A stretch of 64,000 bases of DNA from a virus: the IMG/VR virus record IMGVR_UViG_3300048625_000152, positions 124,001-188,000 of that record; one strand, written 5' to 3'. Position numbers and translations under genes: made by a program. A model generated the notes under the pieces. The model saw only the letters and a list, made by a program, of their open reading frames with translations, did not search any database and was not told the DNA's origin. Positions within the stretch are counted from its first letter, which is position 1. The number at the start of each line of letters is the position of its first letter. Shown here in pieces: positions 1 through 7,004 of the stretch.

Positions 1-66
1 TTCCAGAACGGTGCATTGTTTAACGAAATCACTTTCGAACAAGTTCGTGCTAACAGCATGAAATAA
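1..66 (+). CDS. 3' end of an unidentified gene
   Basis: An open frame runs in from the window edge and ends at TAA; the last residues are EQVRANSMK. Too little is present to name it. It is followed directly by a hairpin-embedded promoter and a tRNA, so it closes an upstream transcription unit. Confidence 0.6.
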   Translation, partial: FQNGALFNEITFEQVRANSMK

Positions 67-71
67 TGAAC

Positions 72-105
72 AACAAGGGCATTGACTAACATCAGTGCTC
101 TTGTT
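72..105 (+). terminator. Hairpin between the upstream gene and the tRNA promoter
   Basis: AACAAGGGCA at 72-81 pairs with TGCTCTTGTT at 96-105 (nine pairs plus a wobble). There is no clean T run, so termination is uncertain. The -35 box of the tRNA promoter lies in the loop and the -10 overlaps the end of the 3' arm. Confidence 0.4.
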
Positions 106-110
106 ATAAT
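82..110 (+). promoter_or_regulatory. Sigma70-like promoter of the tRNA
   Basis: TTGACT, a 17-base spacer and a perfect TATAAT. The expected start is near 117, two bases before the tRNA, so almost no 5' trimming would be needed. Confidence 0.8.
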
Positions 111-118
111 TACAAAAT

Positions 119-193
119 GCGCTAGTAGCTAAATGGTATAGCAGGAGTTTCTAAACCTCTGAATCGCGGGTTCGATTCCCGCCTAGCGCACCA
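119..193 (+). tRNA. tRNA with anticodon CUA (amber suppressor type)
   Basis: Cloverleaf seen directly: acceptor GCGCTAG (119-125) with CTAGCGC (183-189); U8-A9; D stem GCTA/TAGC with GG in the loop; T arm GCGGG-TTCGATT-CCCGC; five-base variable loop; discriminator A190; encoded CCA 191-193. The anticodon stem is GGAGT/CCTCT around loop TTCTAAA, with four of five pairs (one G-U) and a T-C mismatch at 31-39. This register puts CTA at 151-153, which reads UAG. Shifting the loop to give TCT or TAA destroys the stem. G1-C72, A73 and U35 would be compatible with lysyl-type charging, but that is a guess. A gene with an in-frame TAG lies 1.7 kb downstream. Confidence 0.8.
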
Positions 194-302
194 TAGTTAA
201 GTACATTAGCGGTTTGCCTGGGAACCAGTAGAGTAATCTATCCAGGACGGAACAAAGTGGGCAAGTTGGTTCTTGCTACTCCGGCAGTGTACTTAACTAT
301 GG
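191..302 (+). ncRNA. Structured RNA element closed by a 15-bp stem
   Basis: Positions 191-205 and 288-302 are perfect 15-base reverse complements, and the 5' arm includes the CCA end of the tRNA. Inside, CCTGG (217-221) pairs with CCAGG (242-246), and GCAAG (261-265) pairs with CTTGC (272-276). The two apical loops hold AACCA (223-227) and TGGTT (267-271), which could form a kissing interaction. It sits just before the GroES ribosome binding site. It could be a processing element, a leader regulator or a small RNA. No known family was recognised. Confidence 0.55.
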
Positions 303-318
303 TTAATAAGGAAATAAC

Positions 319-603
319 ATGCAAGTAATGCACGACAGAGTTCTAATCAAGAAACTTGAACCCGAAACAAAATCCGCAGGTGGCATTATGCTAACTACTT
401 CAGTAACTCCGGTTTACGAAGCCGAAGTTGTAGCAGTAGGCACAGGCAAGCCCGTTAAAGATGGCGCACCCATCCCACTTACAGTGCAAGTCGGTGATCG
501 CGTGATGTACAATCCATCTGCCACAATTACTGTAACAGTTAAGGGCGAAACTCTGCTGGTAATCAAGGAAGAAGAAATCTTCGCTATTTTGGACAACGAG
601 TAA
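319..603 (+). CDS. groES: GroES-type co-chaperonin (Cpn10)
   Basis: 94 residues, the normal Cpn10 length. The N-terminus MHDRVLIKKLEPETKSAGGI carries the family's first strand and mobile-loop start; then VVAVGTGKP, VGDRVMYNP and the C-terminal strand LLVIKEEEIFAIL. It would cap host GroEL during folding of phage proteins, as T4 gp31 does. An AAGGAA site precedes the ATG. The gene follows the tRNA and structured RNA and precedes two conserved unknown genes. A second GroES-fold protein is at 34479. Confidence 0.92.
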   Translation: MQVMHDRVLIKKLEPETKSAGGIMLTTSVTPVYEAEVVAVGTGKPVKDGAPIPLTVQVGDRVMYNPSATITVTVKGETLLVIKEEEIFAILDNE

Positions 604-617
604 ATTAAGGAACTCAA

Positions 618-1544
618 ATGGGATGTTGGAATCAAACTTGTGGACTGTCTCAGCTACACATTCGCGCCAATCAAGACGTGGTTGTGTTTGCACTTGTTAA
701 AAACAACGGTGTGGACAGTCTTTGTTACACTACCCCATTTTACGCACCAGTAATGATGCCGTTCTATGCCAAGTATAACGACTACGGTGGCGCAGAGGAC
801 TGCACAGGTCTCGGGGTTGACTTGGTTATAAATGCTATCAAAGAAGAACTGGTTGAGTTGCCACAGGGAGAGAATACATTTCACGACATTCCGGTCAAAC
901 GCGAAGGCTTTGATGCAGATGTGTTCTTTGAAGCAGTACACGAGAGTCGCTTGTTCATCAAAGGTCGCTACGAGCGCCAGCGCCAGCACGTGGGATTTGT
1001 AATGATCCACAAGGACGTTTTTGATCACGTGATCGAGAACCGTGTTGTTGAACGCTATGTGGGTGCCAACAACGGCACCAGTGGATGGGATGACGCTTAC
1101 ATCAACATCACCTTTGCTGATGTAGTTAAAGACGTTGCTGCATGTGTGGATCACTTGTTTGAATCGTGCAAGAAAGATCTATTCCGATTTGATCCATTGC
1201 GTGGCCTACGTATTCTCAACGAAGGCAAAGAAAGAGCTCAATTAAATACTGCGGCACAGTGGCTAGCACATGACGAGTATCGTTACAGCAGTTTGGTTCG
1301 CCCCAGTCTTATGGTTTGTGACTATGTCGAAGCCAACGATCGCGAAGGTCTTAGAGGGATGTTAACTGAGTACCTCAAAGCCGTGTGGATCGATGGATTT
1401 ATGTTAGAGACCCGCAAGTTCTGGAGCCCACAATCGGGTGCTGGTAGCCAACAACAAGAACCTGAAGGTTACTTGCTGCTGATTGATGCAATGAAGAAAG
1501 TACTTGACGCTGAAAAACGCGAGTACGAAGAGTTCAATGACTGA
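618..1544 (+). CDS. Conserved phage protein of unknown function
   Basis: 308 residues starting MGCWNQTCGLSQL, with paired cysteines in the first ten residues, no signal peptide and no membrane segment. It is rich in aromatic and acidic residues. An AAGGA site lies upstream. The start of the type MGCWNxTCxxS is, to my knowledge, shared with hypothetical proteins of other large phages, but no function can be assigned. It overlaps the next gene by 8 bases. Confidence 0.75.
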   Translation: MGCWNQTCGLSQLHIRANQDVVVFALVKNNGVDSLCYTTPFYAPVMMPFYAKYNDYGGAEDCTGLGVDLVINAIKEELVELPQGENTFHDIPVKREGFDADVFFEAVHESRLFIKGRYERQRQHVGFVMIHKDVFDHVIENRVVERYVGANNGTSGWDDAYINITFADVVKDVAACVDHLFESCKKDLFRFDPLRGLRILNEGKERAQLNTAAQWLAHDEYRYSSLVRPSLMVCDYVEANDREGLRGMLTEYLKAVWIDGFMLETRKFWSPQSGAGSQQQEPEGYLLLIDAMKKVLDAEKREYEEFND

Positions 1545-1830
1545 TTACTTATTACGCAACGCCCTTAATTCAGATGATGTAGAGTTTCTTAACGAAACCG
1601 ATATGGACTTTGACCTAGTTAACACACATGGTCTCAAACCCGAGTCCAGTATGTTTGACAGTGGGTGGCGCGATATGGCAACCGAACAACGAGTTGTTCA
1701 TCACCTTGATCGTGTGGTGTTTAGAAATGTTACCCCAGCGCAGTACACATATCTACAACTTCGCTATCGAGATCGTCTAAATGAATTGACAGACGGCCTT
1801 AAAGGCATATATAATATTACAACGACATAA
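1537..1830 (+). CDS. Small acidic protein, unknown
   Basis: 97 residues from ATG 1537 (MTDYLLRNALNSDD), overlapping the upstream gene; an in-frame TTG further upstream is less likely. No motif is recognised. It is followed by AAGGAG and the amber-containing gene. Confidence 0.65.
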   Translation: MTDYLLRNALNSDDVEFLNETDMDFDLVNTHGLKPESSMFDSGWRDMATEQRVVHHLDRVVFRNVTPAQYTYLQLRYRDRLNELTDGLKGIYNITTT

Positions 1831-1844
1831 CAAAGGAGAAACTC

Positions 1845-2420
1845 ATGTCACAAGCCTAGATCAACTACCAATGTAAGGAATTAGTGTTCCACTTCAATAA
1901 GGGACATCTTACAGATCCGACCATTCCCATGTGGGTCATTAAATCACACGGAGTCACTTTTTACGTGCATCACGTAACAGCAGAAATCCCTTGGAGCACC
2001 AAGGAAACACCCGATAATCCCAGTACCAAAGGCAGCATCAAGTTCAAGCGATGTAAGCTAACCATTGACCAAGATAACTGTGCAACGTTATCCAAATTAG
2101 GAATACTAGATCGTAACTTACCTACACCGCACTTGCCATTTGATCGCATCATTGTGCCTATGCACAGTAATTTAACCACTGCTATTATCGACAATGAGTT
2201 TAAACATGGCATGATCAAACACGTAGACGGTGCATGTGGCACTGAGTACATCATTACCGAGATCACAAATAGAGATGATATGCTAATGTTAGCACTCAAG
2301 TATCCCAACCAGTATCGTGTGCTAAATGCAAACGAAGCATACCATAAGGATTATGATAACCAATACATTCATATCGAGATGCGCGGCAATGAAGGATTTG
2401 ACGATGAAGAAGACGATTGA
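1845..2420 (+). CDS. Conserved phage protein interrupted by an in-frame amber codon
   Basis: AAGGAG (1834-1839 region) precedes ATG 1845, and the frame reads MSQA, TAG at 1857-1859, then INYQCKELVFHFNKGH and continues to TGA 2420. The only later start is GTG 1884, whose AAGGAA lies just 3 bases upstream and which would cut conserved-looking sequence. With readthrough the product has 191 residues and a DDEEDD tail. The phage encodes a CUA tRNA at 119, so amber decoding is the simplest reading; initiation at GTG 1884 (178 residues) is the alternative. Molecular function is unknown. Confidence 0.75.
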
Positions 2421-2580
2421 ACTAAAAGTTCCGTATAAAGATATAAACTCAGTCAGGCAAGCTCTCAAAGAGTCCAAAGTAAAGCACTGGCCGTTTAAAC
2501 GGGAATGGCCGGGATATGTAGTTACTATCGAAGATGGTCCTATGAGCACGTTTTTTGCGCTAAAGTTTACTAATACTTGA
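2404..2580 (+). CDS. Small protein, distant LRW-type C-terminus
   Basis: 58 residues from ATG 2404, chosen because AAGGA lies 7 bases upstream, inside the preceding gene. The C-terminus MSTFFALKFTNT resembles the LRW family ending (F-x-L-K-W), with FF-A-L-K-F in its place. It ends the first cluster, just before a promoter. Function unknown. Confidence 0.65.
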   Translation: MKKTIELKVPYKDINSVRQALKESKVKHWPFKREWPGYVVTIEDGPMSTFFALKFTNT

Positions 2581-2596
2581 GTACTACTTTTTTTGG

Positions 2597-2625
2597 TTGA
2601 CCCATAATGAGCGTTCATGTATAAT
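2597..2625 (+). promoter_or_regulatory. Early-type promoter, conserved form
   Basis: TTGACC, 17 bases, TATAAT. The spacer begins CATAATGA as in the promoters at 24927, 38113 and 41067. It drives the SWIM gene and probably the whole first LRW array. Confidence 0.85.
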
Positions 2626-2653
2626 ACATATATCGCAAACAAAAGGGTCAACC

Positions 2654-3010
2654 ATGAAATTCTTTCAAGAAACTACTGACTACAAAGACAAGATTTCAAA
2701 CGGCATCTACTTGCTGTCAGATGACAAGACTCGTATGTTTGCCTATGTTGCCCCGGGTAACAGCACTGCAAAAGAATTCAAACGCCCAATTCGTATCGAC
2801 ACTCGCGGTCGCAGCTTCAAGCCAGTTACCAACACCTTTAACTATGTGATCCCTGCAGAAGTTGCACCAACGGTCCCACAGTGGATTGTTAAGGGCAGCA
2901 AGGGCGATGAGTACATTGTTCGTAAAGATGGCTTGATGTATTCATGCACATGCAGTGGATTCAAATTCCGCGGTAGCTGCAAGCACGTCACGGAGATCAA
3001 AGGCGCATGA
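2654..3010 (+). CDS. SWIM zinc-finger protein
   Basis: 118 residues from ATG 2654. Near the C-terminus (residues about 97-112) is YSCTCSGFKFRGSCKHV, which fits the SWIM pattern C-x-C-x(n)-C-x-H; such fingers bind DNA or protein. The stop overlaps the start of the first LRW gene (ATGA), so the two are translationally coupled. It may be a regulator of the array that follows, but only position suggests this. Confidence 0.8.
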   Translation: MKFFQETTDYKDKISNGIYLLSDDKTRMFAYVAPGNSTAKEFKRPIRIDTRGRSFKPVTNTFNYVIPAEVAPTVPQWIVKGSKGDEYIVRKDGLMYSCTCSGFKFRGSCKHVTEIKGA

Positions 3011-3216
3011 TTAAACGTCAGTATCATTACTATGGTGGCCGCAACGGTGATGCCTACTTCTGCAACTTTGTTGATGCAGCTGGTGGGCAAGAACACATTC
3101 GTACAGAACTAACTAAGTGGAAGGCAACTGTTGCCAAAAGCAAAGCCAAGTACACTTATAATGTCAAGTTTCACGACGAGCAGTTATACATATTTTTTAG
3201 GATCAAGTACTCATGA
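3007..3216 (+). CDS. LRW-family small protein 1
   Basis: 69 residues, first member of array 1. The ending DEQLYIFFRIKYS is a divergent form of the family signature E-x-D-x-x-x-F-x-L-R-W. It overlaps its neighbours by ATGA on both sides. Function unknown. Confidence 0.75.
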   Translation: MIKRQYHYYGGRNGDAYFCNFVDAAGGQEHIRTELTKWKATVAKSKAKYTYNVKFHDEQLYIFFRIKYS

Positions 3217-3443
3217 ACTGGCGGTTCTGGCGTAAGCAATATCGAGTGGCTGTGACAGAAAATGATTACAATGTTAAAATTGTAAAGCACATGACTGCTA
3301 CTGGAAAAATTCAAATGCAGTTTTTCGACTTTGTCAAACAAGAGTTTAATGCCGAGCGTGAGTGGAGTTGGCGTACTAGAGAGAATTTTCTAGTGTTCAA
3401 CAACGAACGAGATTATGTAATGTTTTTACTGAGAATGTCATGA
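3213..3443 (+). CDS. LRW-family small protein 2
   Basis: 76 residues ending NERDYVMFLLRMS. The basic N-terminus (MNWRFWRKQYR) is unlike its neighbours. The stop overlaps the next start; the junction reads CTGAGAATGTCATGA. Confidence 0.75.
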   Translation: MNWRFWRKQYRVAVTENDYNVKIVKHMTATGKIQMQFFDFVKQEFNAEREWSWRTRENFLVFNNERDYVMFLLRMS

Positions 3444-3661
3444 TTGAGCTAGACATCGACTCTGAAACTGGCACTGGACGCAAGCATTGGTGGGAAAACT
3501 TTCGCGACTATGCCGAAACACAAGGGTACGATTTCAATGAGGCCGACTCTATCACGCAGGCACTATCCGAATGGAACGCCATTGATAAAGATCCAGAGAC
3601 TACCAAGTTCTACTTTGAGAATGAGCACGACTATTTGTTGTTTATGTTGAGATTTTCATGA
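3440..3661 (+). CDS. LRW-family small protein 3
   Basis: 73 residues ending NEHDYLLFMLRFS. Acidic N-terminus (MIELDIDSETG). The ATGA overlap with the next gene is preceded by TTGAGATTTTC. Confidence 0.75.
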   Translation: MIELDIDSETGTGRKHWWENFRDYAETQGYDFNEADSITQALSEWNAIDKDPETTKFYFENEHDYLLFMLRFS

Positions 3662-3942
3662 TAGTAAAAGACACACTGCAAATTGATTCAATCTACGGCA
3701 CTCTTCGCCTGCGCCTGCGTGAGTTTGTTGCAGAGACTCCTTGCCTGTACACCAATGACGCAGATGCCGTTAATATTGTGTGTCACTGTTTCTCCTGCTG
3801 GCAGTTTAATGGTGCCGCACCGTTTGAAGAAGTTATGCTGTGGTGTGAAGAACATTTTGGGCGTGACTGGATCTGGAGATTTGAAACAATCTTCTTCAAG
3901 TACGAGCGTGATCGTGCAGTATTCTTGTTGAGGTGGGCATGA
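3658..3942 (+). CDS. LRW-family small protein 4
   Basis: 94 residues. Near the N-terminus LQIDSIYGTL lines up with MQLNSVYGTN of the member at 6122 and looks like a decayed form of the polymerase B motif. The middle has the family's second signature (LWCEEHFG) and the end is YERDRAVFLLRWA. The junction TTGAGGTGGGCATGA supplies the next gene's ribosome binding site. Confidence 0.78.
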   Translation: MIVKDTLQIDSIYGTLRLRLREFVAETPCLYTNDADAVNIVCHCFSCWQFNGAAPFEEVMLWCEEHFGRDWIWRFETIFFKYERDRAVFLLRWA

Positions 3943-4151
3943 CTAAAATCTATGCAGACATCTATCCCTACTTCAAGAAGGTTGCTAACCACTATTGGGA
4001 TGATCTATACAAGTCTAATATTAGTGTCTGGGATTGGCTTGGCCGTGAGTACGGTATTAGCCACACTTTTGGCAGTGCAGCCAGCCAGCAGATAGTGGTG
4101 TCATTTCCCGATGAGAAAACACTCAATTGGTTTATACTGAGGTGGTCATGA
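3939..4151 (+). CDS. LRW-family small protein 5
   Basis: 70 residues from ATG 3939 (ATGA overlap; an in-frame GTG 6 bases earlier is unlikely). IYPYFKKVANHYWDD and VWDWL make it a close paralogue of the gene at 4617. Ends DEKTLNWFILRWS, with codons ending CTGAGGTGGTCATGA. Confidence 0.8.
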   Translation: MTKIYADIYPYFKKVANHYWDDLYKSNISVWDWLGREYGISHTFGSAASQQIVVSFPDEKTLNWFILRWS

Positions 4152-4372
4152 GTACAACTCTTTACATATCCGACGATTACGACCAAAGCCCAATGGCATA
4201 CAAAAACTTCTATAGAGCAGTGATAGAACCTGAGATGATGAAGACCCGCCGTGCTCCCCTCTCGGGAGAAGAGTTTCTCAGAGACTACAATGCACACTGG
4301 AATAACGAAACCAAGTGCATTGTGTTTAGCACTGAACAAGATTTAACTTACTTTGTGTTGAGGTGGTCATGA
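4148..4372 (+). CDS. LRW-family small protein 6
   Basis: 74 residues from the overlapping ATG 4148. Ends TEQDLTYFVLRWS encoded as TTGAGGTGGTCATGA, so GAGG lies five bases before the next ATG. The N-terminal two thirds match nothing I recognise. Confidence 0.8.
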   Translation: MSTTLYISDDYDQSPMAYKNFYRAVIEPEMMKTRRAPLSGEEFLRDYNAHWNNETKCIVFSTEQDLTYFVLRWS

Positions 4373-4620
4373 TTGTAAAAGAGTATTACCAAAACATCAA
4401 CTGTAAACAACCCAGGAATTACTTCGAGCGTTGGTATGCAGATGTATGGGCACGCCGTATTACTAAAAAGTCCGCACCTCCGGCATTGGTGGACCATATC
4501 CTTGAAGAAGAAATTGCTCAAGTCGGTGCTTGTATTGAAGGTAAAGACAGTGGGTATAGATTTGTAGTGACCTTCAAAGACGAGCACGACTATACCATGT
4601 TTGTGTTGAGGTGGTCATGA
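4369..4620 (+). CDS. LRW-family small protein 7
   Basis: 83 residues with a basic middle (VWARRITKKSAPP). Ends DEHDYTMFVLRWS, the best match to the family consensus. Both junctions are ATGA overlaps with an embedded GAGGTGG. Confidence 0.8.
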   Translation: MIVKEYYQNINCKQPRNYFERWYADVWARRITKKSAPPALVDHILEEEIAQVGACIEGKDSGYRFVVTFKDEHDYTMFVLRWS

Positions 4621-4847
4621 AACTACGCAAAGACATTCGCCCATACTTTCAGAAGATTGCCAATTACTACTGGGACAACATTGGTCGTGACATACACAAC
4701 AACGACGGGCATCACATAACTATTTGGGATTGGCTCAAGCAAGACTACAATGTTGTTAAGGTTGGACCAGTTGGTCGCAAACCCGAGTTGTGGGTATCGT
4801 TTCCTGACGAACAACACATGACAATGTTTATGTTGAGGTGGTCATGA
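4617..4847 (+). CDS. LRW-family small protein 8
   Basis: 76 residues. IRPYFQKIANYYWDN and TIWDWLKQDY repeat the pattern of the gene at 3939, so the two arose by duplication. Ends DEQHMTMFMLRWS with the TTGAGGTGGTCATGA junction. Confidence 0.8.
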   Translation: MKLRKDIRPYFQKIANYYWDNIGRDIHNNDGHHITIWDWLKQDYNVVKVGPVGRKPELWVSFPDEQHMTMFMLRWS

Positions 4848-5044
4848 AGCAAGAGCTAACTATGCTAATGGATTGCGACTACACATACATTCCATTATCT
4901 GAAAACCAAAAAACCATTGGTTGGATAGAGGCATTGCTTTGGTGCGAAGAGTTTGATGGAATCGGACATTTTAGCATGGGAGGACATGGCGTTTACTTCG
5001 AAAATGAAAAAGATGCTATAATGTTTGCATTGATCCATAAATGA
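4844..5044 (+). CDS. LRW-family small protein 9
   Basis: 66 residues. It has the second signature in the form LLWCEEFDGIG and a divergent end NEKDAIMFALIHK. The stop overlaps the next start, but the junction has no GAGG; the next gene must rely on termination-reinitiation. Confidence 0.72.
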   Translation: MKQELTMLMDCDYTYIPLSENQKTIGWIEALLWCEEFDGIGHFSMGGHGVYFENEKDAIMFALIHK

Positions 5045-5322
5045 AAAAGCAATATACAAGAGACTCCCTTATGAAAAAGGCACGTATTGAATCCGACCAG
5101 CTAAACACTATCTTCCAGAAGTGGGCTGCAAACAATGGGTATAAGACCTCGGGACATTGGATTGACCACTTTGATCGACTTAACTTACGTTATGGTGCTG
5201 GTCAAGCGTTTGATCATTATGTTTGGTCATGTGGTGGCCGCATTTATACAGAATACAGCAAGCGTTATGCAGACTTCTTCGAAGAAGAAAATCTAATTAT
5301 GTTTACATTAAGGCACTTATGA
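5041..5322 (+). CDS. LRW-family small protein 10
   Basis: 93 residues, basic N-terminus, ending EEENLIMFTLRHL. A second in-frame ATG lies 30 bases inside and cannot be excluded as the start. Overlaps the next gene. Confidence 0.72.
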   Translation: MKKQYTRDSLMKKARIESDQLNTIFQKWAANNGYKTSGHWIDHFDRLNLRYGAGQAFDHYVWSCGGRIYTEYSKRYADFFEEENLIMFTLRHL

Positions 5323-5486
5323 TGGCGAAATGGGCAATAGTAACAATTGATGATTACACCAGCGGGGCAGAATGGTGCCATGCCAATCTCGACTATAATG
5401 ATTGGGTGTGCAGTTCTGATGGCTGTGGCTGGGACTTTCGTTTTCGTGACCCGTTAAAAGCCACAGAGTTTGCGCTGAGGTTTTGA
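5319..5486 (+). CDS. LRW-family small protein 11
   Basis: 55 residues from the overlapping ATG 5319; one of the shortest members. Carries AEWCHANL and ends DPLKATEFALRF. The junction GCTGAGGTTTTGATGA again places GAGG before the next ATG. Confidence 0.7.
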   Translation: MMAKWAIVTIDDYTSGAEWCHANLDYNDWVCSSDGCGWDFRFRDPLKATEFALRF

Positions 5487-5731
5487 TGATACGATTGGAT
5501 CTTGTTAAAGACTATGCACCTATCCCTGTGTGGAACAAATTTGTTGCACACCTGCAAGAACAAGTGGGACCACAGGCAGTAACCGACGCTTATGTTAATG
5601 CAGCACTGGTTGAGTACCGTGCAGTGTACTACATGGAAGAGGTGGGCAACTTATTTGAAAGTAGTGTTCTGCACTGGATCGAGTTTGAAGACGAAGAATT
5701 GTACTCTTGGTTTATGTTGAGGTGGTCATGA
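5486..5731 (+). CDS. LRW-family small protein 12
   Basis: 81 residues from ATG 5486, whose A is the last base of the previous stop; an overlapping TTG is less likely. Ends DEELYSWFMLRWS with the canonical TTGAGGTGGTCATGA junction. Confidence 0.78.
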   Translation: MIRLDLVKDYAPIPVWNKFVAHLQEQVGPQAVTDAYVNAALVEYRAVYYMEEVGNLFESSVLHWIEFEDEELYSWFMLRWS

Positions 5732-5922
5732 TTGAAATTAAAATCAGCAAGAAACTTCGTGATGTATACGGGGAAAGTGGTACACAGGTCGCGTGGAAGT
5801 GGTGCTTGGATAACTTTGGACCACCGGAACCTAATGGCAAGCGTCGGGCATGGGACACTATCCGAACATTTTGGTTTCATAAAGAAGAAGATGCTACACT
5901 GTTTGCATTGAGGTGGCTATGA
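5728..5922 (+). CDS. LRW-family small protein 13
   Basis: 64 residues showing both family signatures clearly: AWKWCLDNFGPP in the middle and KEEDATLFALRWL at the end. Junction TTGAGGTGGCTATGA. Confidence 0.8.
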   Translation: MIEIKISKKLRDVYGESGTQVAWKWCLDNFGPPEPNGKRRAWDTIRTFWFHKEEDATLFALRWL

Positions 5923-6125
5923 CATTAAGTGAACCAATGACCGAAGTCAGACTCTATGGATGGCACCATGAACGCACTGAGGCTAGAGTTAAGTGGTGCG
6001 AAAAAAATATTGGCGAGTATGGAGGTGAGTGGTTTTATGTGTGGGAAACCGGTGAAGGTGAATGGTCTGACTGGTATTTTTCTGATGAAAAATATGCTAC
6101 CATGTTTGCATTGAGGTTTGCATGA
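5919..6125 (+). CDS. LRW-family small protein 14
   Basis: 68 residues with VKWCEKNIGEYG and the ending DEKYATMFALRFA. Junction TTGAGGTTTGCATGA. Function unknown. Confidence 0.8.
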   Translation: MTLSEPMTEVRLYGWHHERTEARVKWCEKNIGEYGGEWFYVWETGEGEWSDWYFSDEKYATMFALRFA

Positions 6126-6412
6126 CTAAAGAAGAATGGGCAAAATTGCATCGCAAGATGCAACTAAACAGCGTCTACGGCACAAACCTCTGTAAGGAAA
6201 TAATGGCACCAAAGGATCAAGCACTAACTGCAATTCAAAACGCATGGAGCCAGTGGCCTGAGATTAAAGATACAGTCACAGACTTTGGTTTTGGGGAATG
6301 GTGTAAACATGTGCATGGGTTTGAGTATCGCTATCACAATAGTGGACAGAGGGTTATCACCACAGTGCTCGACGAGCAAAAGTATGCTTGGTTCTTACTA
6401 AAGTGGGCATGA
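6122..6412 (+). CDS. LRW-family protein with a polymerase motif-B-like N-terminus
   Basis: 96 residues. Residues about 12-20 (KMQLNSVYG) fit exactly the K-x3-N-S-x-Y-G motif B of family B DNA polymerases, but nothing else of a polymerase is present. The rest is LRW-type: GEWCKHVHG and DEQKYAWFLLKWA. Catalysis is not possible with this fragment; mimicry or chance are the alternatives. Confidence 0.78.
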   Translation: MTKEEWAKLHRKMQLNSVYGTNLCKEIMAPKDQALTAIQNAWSQWPEIKDTVTDFGFGEWCKHVHGFEYRYHNSGQRVITTVLDEQKYAWFLLKWA

Positions 6413-6413
6413 C

Positions 6414-6593
6414 ATGTTAACGTACCGTATGATTGACTGGGTCAACATTCAGCAACGCATGATTGAAAGCGGGCTCAGTGATATTCCCAATGGGCATTTT
6501 CATGACAGCTACCGTAAAGACGATTACTTGTACTTTATGGTTGAGTTTGACACGCCCGAGGATGAAATGATGTTTGTTTTAAAATGGAGTTAG
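6414..6593 (+). CDS. LRW-family small protein 16, amber stop
   Basis: 59 residues from ATG 6414, just after the previous TGA; ends PEDEMMFVLKWS then TAG. It closes array 1. With amber suppression the protein would gain 20 residues before a TGA. The next gene starts one base after the stop. Confidence 0.75.
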   Translation: MLTYRMIDWVNIQQRMIESGLSDIPNGHFHDSYRKDDYLYFMVEFDTPEDEMMFVLKWS

Positions 6594-6594
6594 A

Positions 6595-6924
6595 ATGACA
6601 AAACGATGGCTAGAGTGGGAACACTACAATGTACCAAGTCACACGCAAGATGCGTTTGAGGATTATATTATCCGCGGATACATGCCAGGCGGGTTTTTAA
6701 AGGCAGTATTGGAAAACAATTTTACTGCGGCAGCATGCCGTTGTGACTCGGTTAACAAGGATCACCTAGTCCCGATTGCTAAATGGATGTCTAATGTGGC
6801 ACCTAACATGTGTTGGGGCAATCCAGCAGTAGTACAAGACTGGCTAAATGATCAAGACCGTGTGCGCACACTATTCATTGAGCGCCTAGAAAAGAAACAC
6901 ATGTGGGCGGCATTACAAAACTAA
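6595..6924 (+). CDS. Conserved phage protein, unknown
   Basis: 109 residues: an aromatic start (MTKRWLEWEHYNVP), then DYIIRGYMPGGFLKAVL, a core I associate with conserved phage hypotheticals. No catalytic motif. Not LRW-type; it is the last gene before a new promoter. Confidence 0.7.
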   Translation: MTKRWLEWEHYNVPSHTQDAFEDYIIRGYMPGGFLKAVLENNFTAAACRCDSVNKDHLVPIAKWMSNVAPNMCWGNPAVVQDWLNDQDRVRTLFIERLEKKHMWAALQN

Positions 6925-6947
6925 TACTTTTGTAGTACTAATTTTGG

Positions 6948-6976
6948 TTGTCCAATAATGGTTTTGGTTGTATAAT
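6948..6976 (+). promoter_or_regulatory. Early-type promoter
   Basis: TTGTCC, 17 bases, TATAAT. The spacer ends TTTTGGTTG and the -10 continues as TATAATATACACATAG, a downstream stretch shared with the promoters at 7422, 7753 and 41067. Confidence 0.8.
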
Positions 6977-7004
6977 ATACACATAGCAAGCAAACAGGAC
7001 TATC

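Noticed and set aside
119-193. Reading the tRNA as Arg (TCT) or Leu (TAA)
   Set aside because: Both shifts leave the anticodon stem with three or more mismatches; the CTA register has one.
654-1154. Minus-strand open frame of 166 codons
   Set aside because: Antisense shadow of the conserved gene at 618; no promoter or ribosome binding site.
4130-6125. Regularly spaced repeat TTGAGGTGGTCATGA considered as a CRISPR-like array
   Set aside because: Spacing is irregular (about 170-300 bases), the sequence between is coding, and the repeat is the shared gene-end motif. No cas genes nearby.
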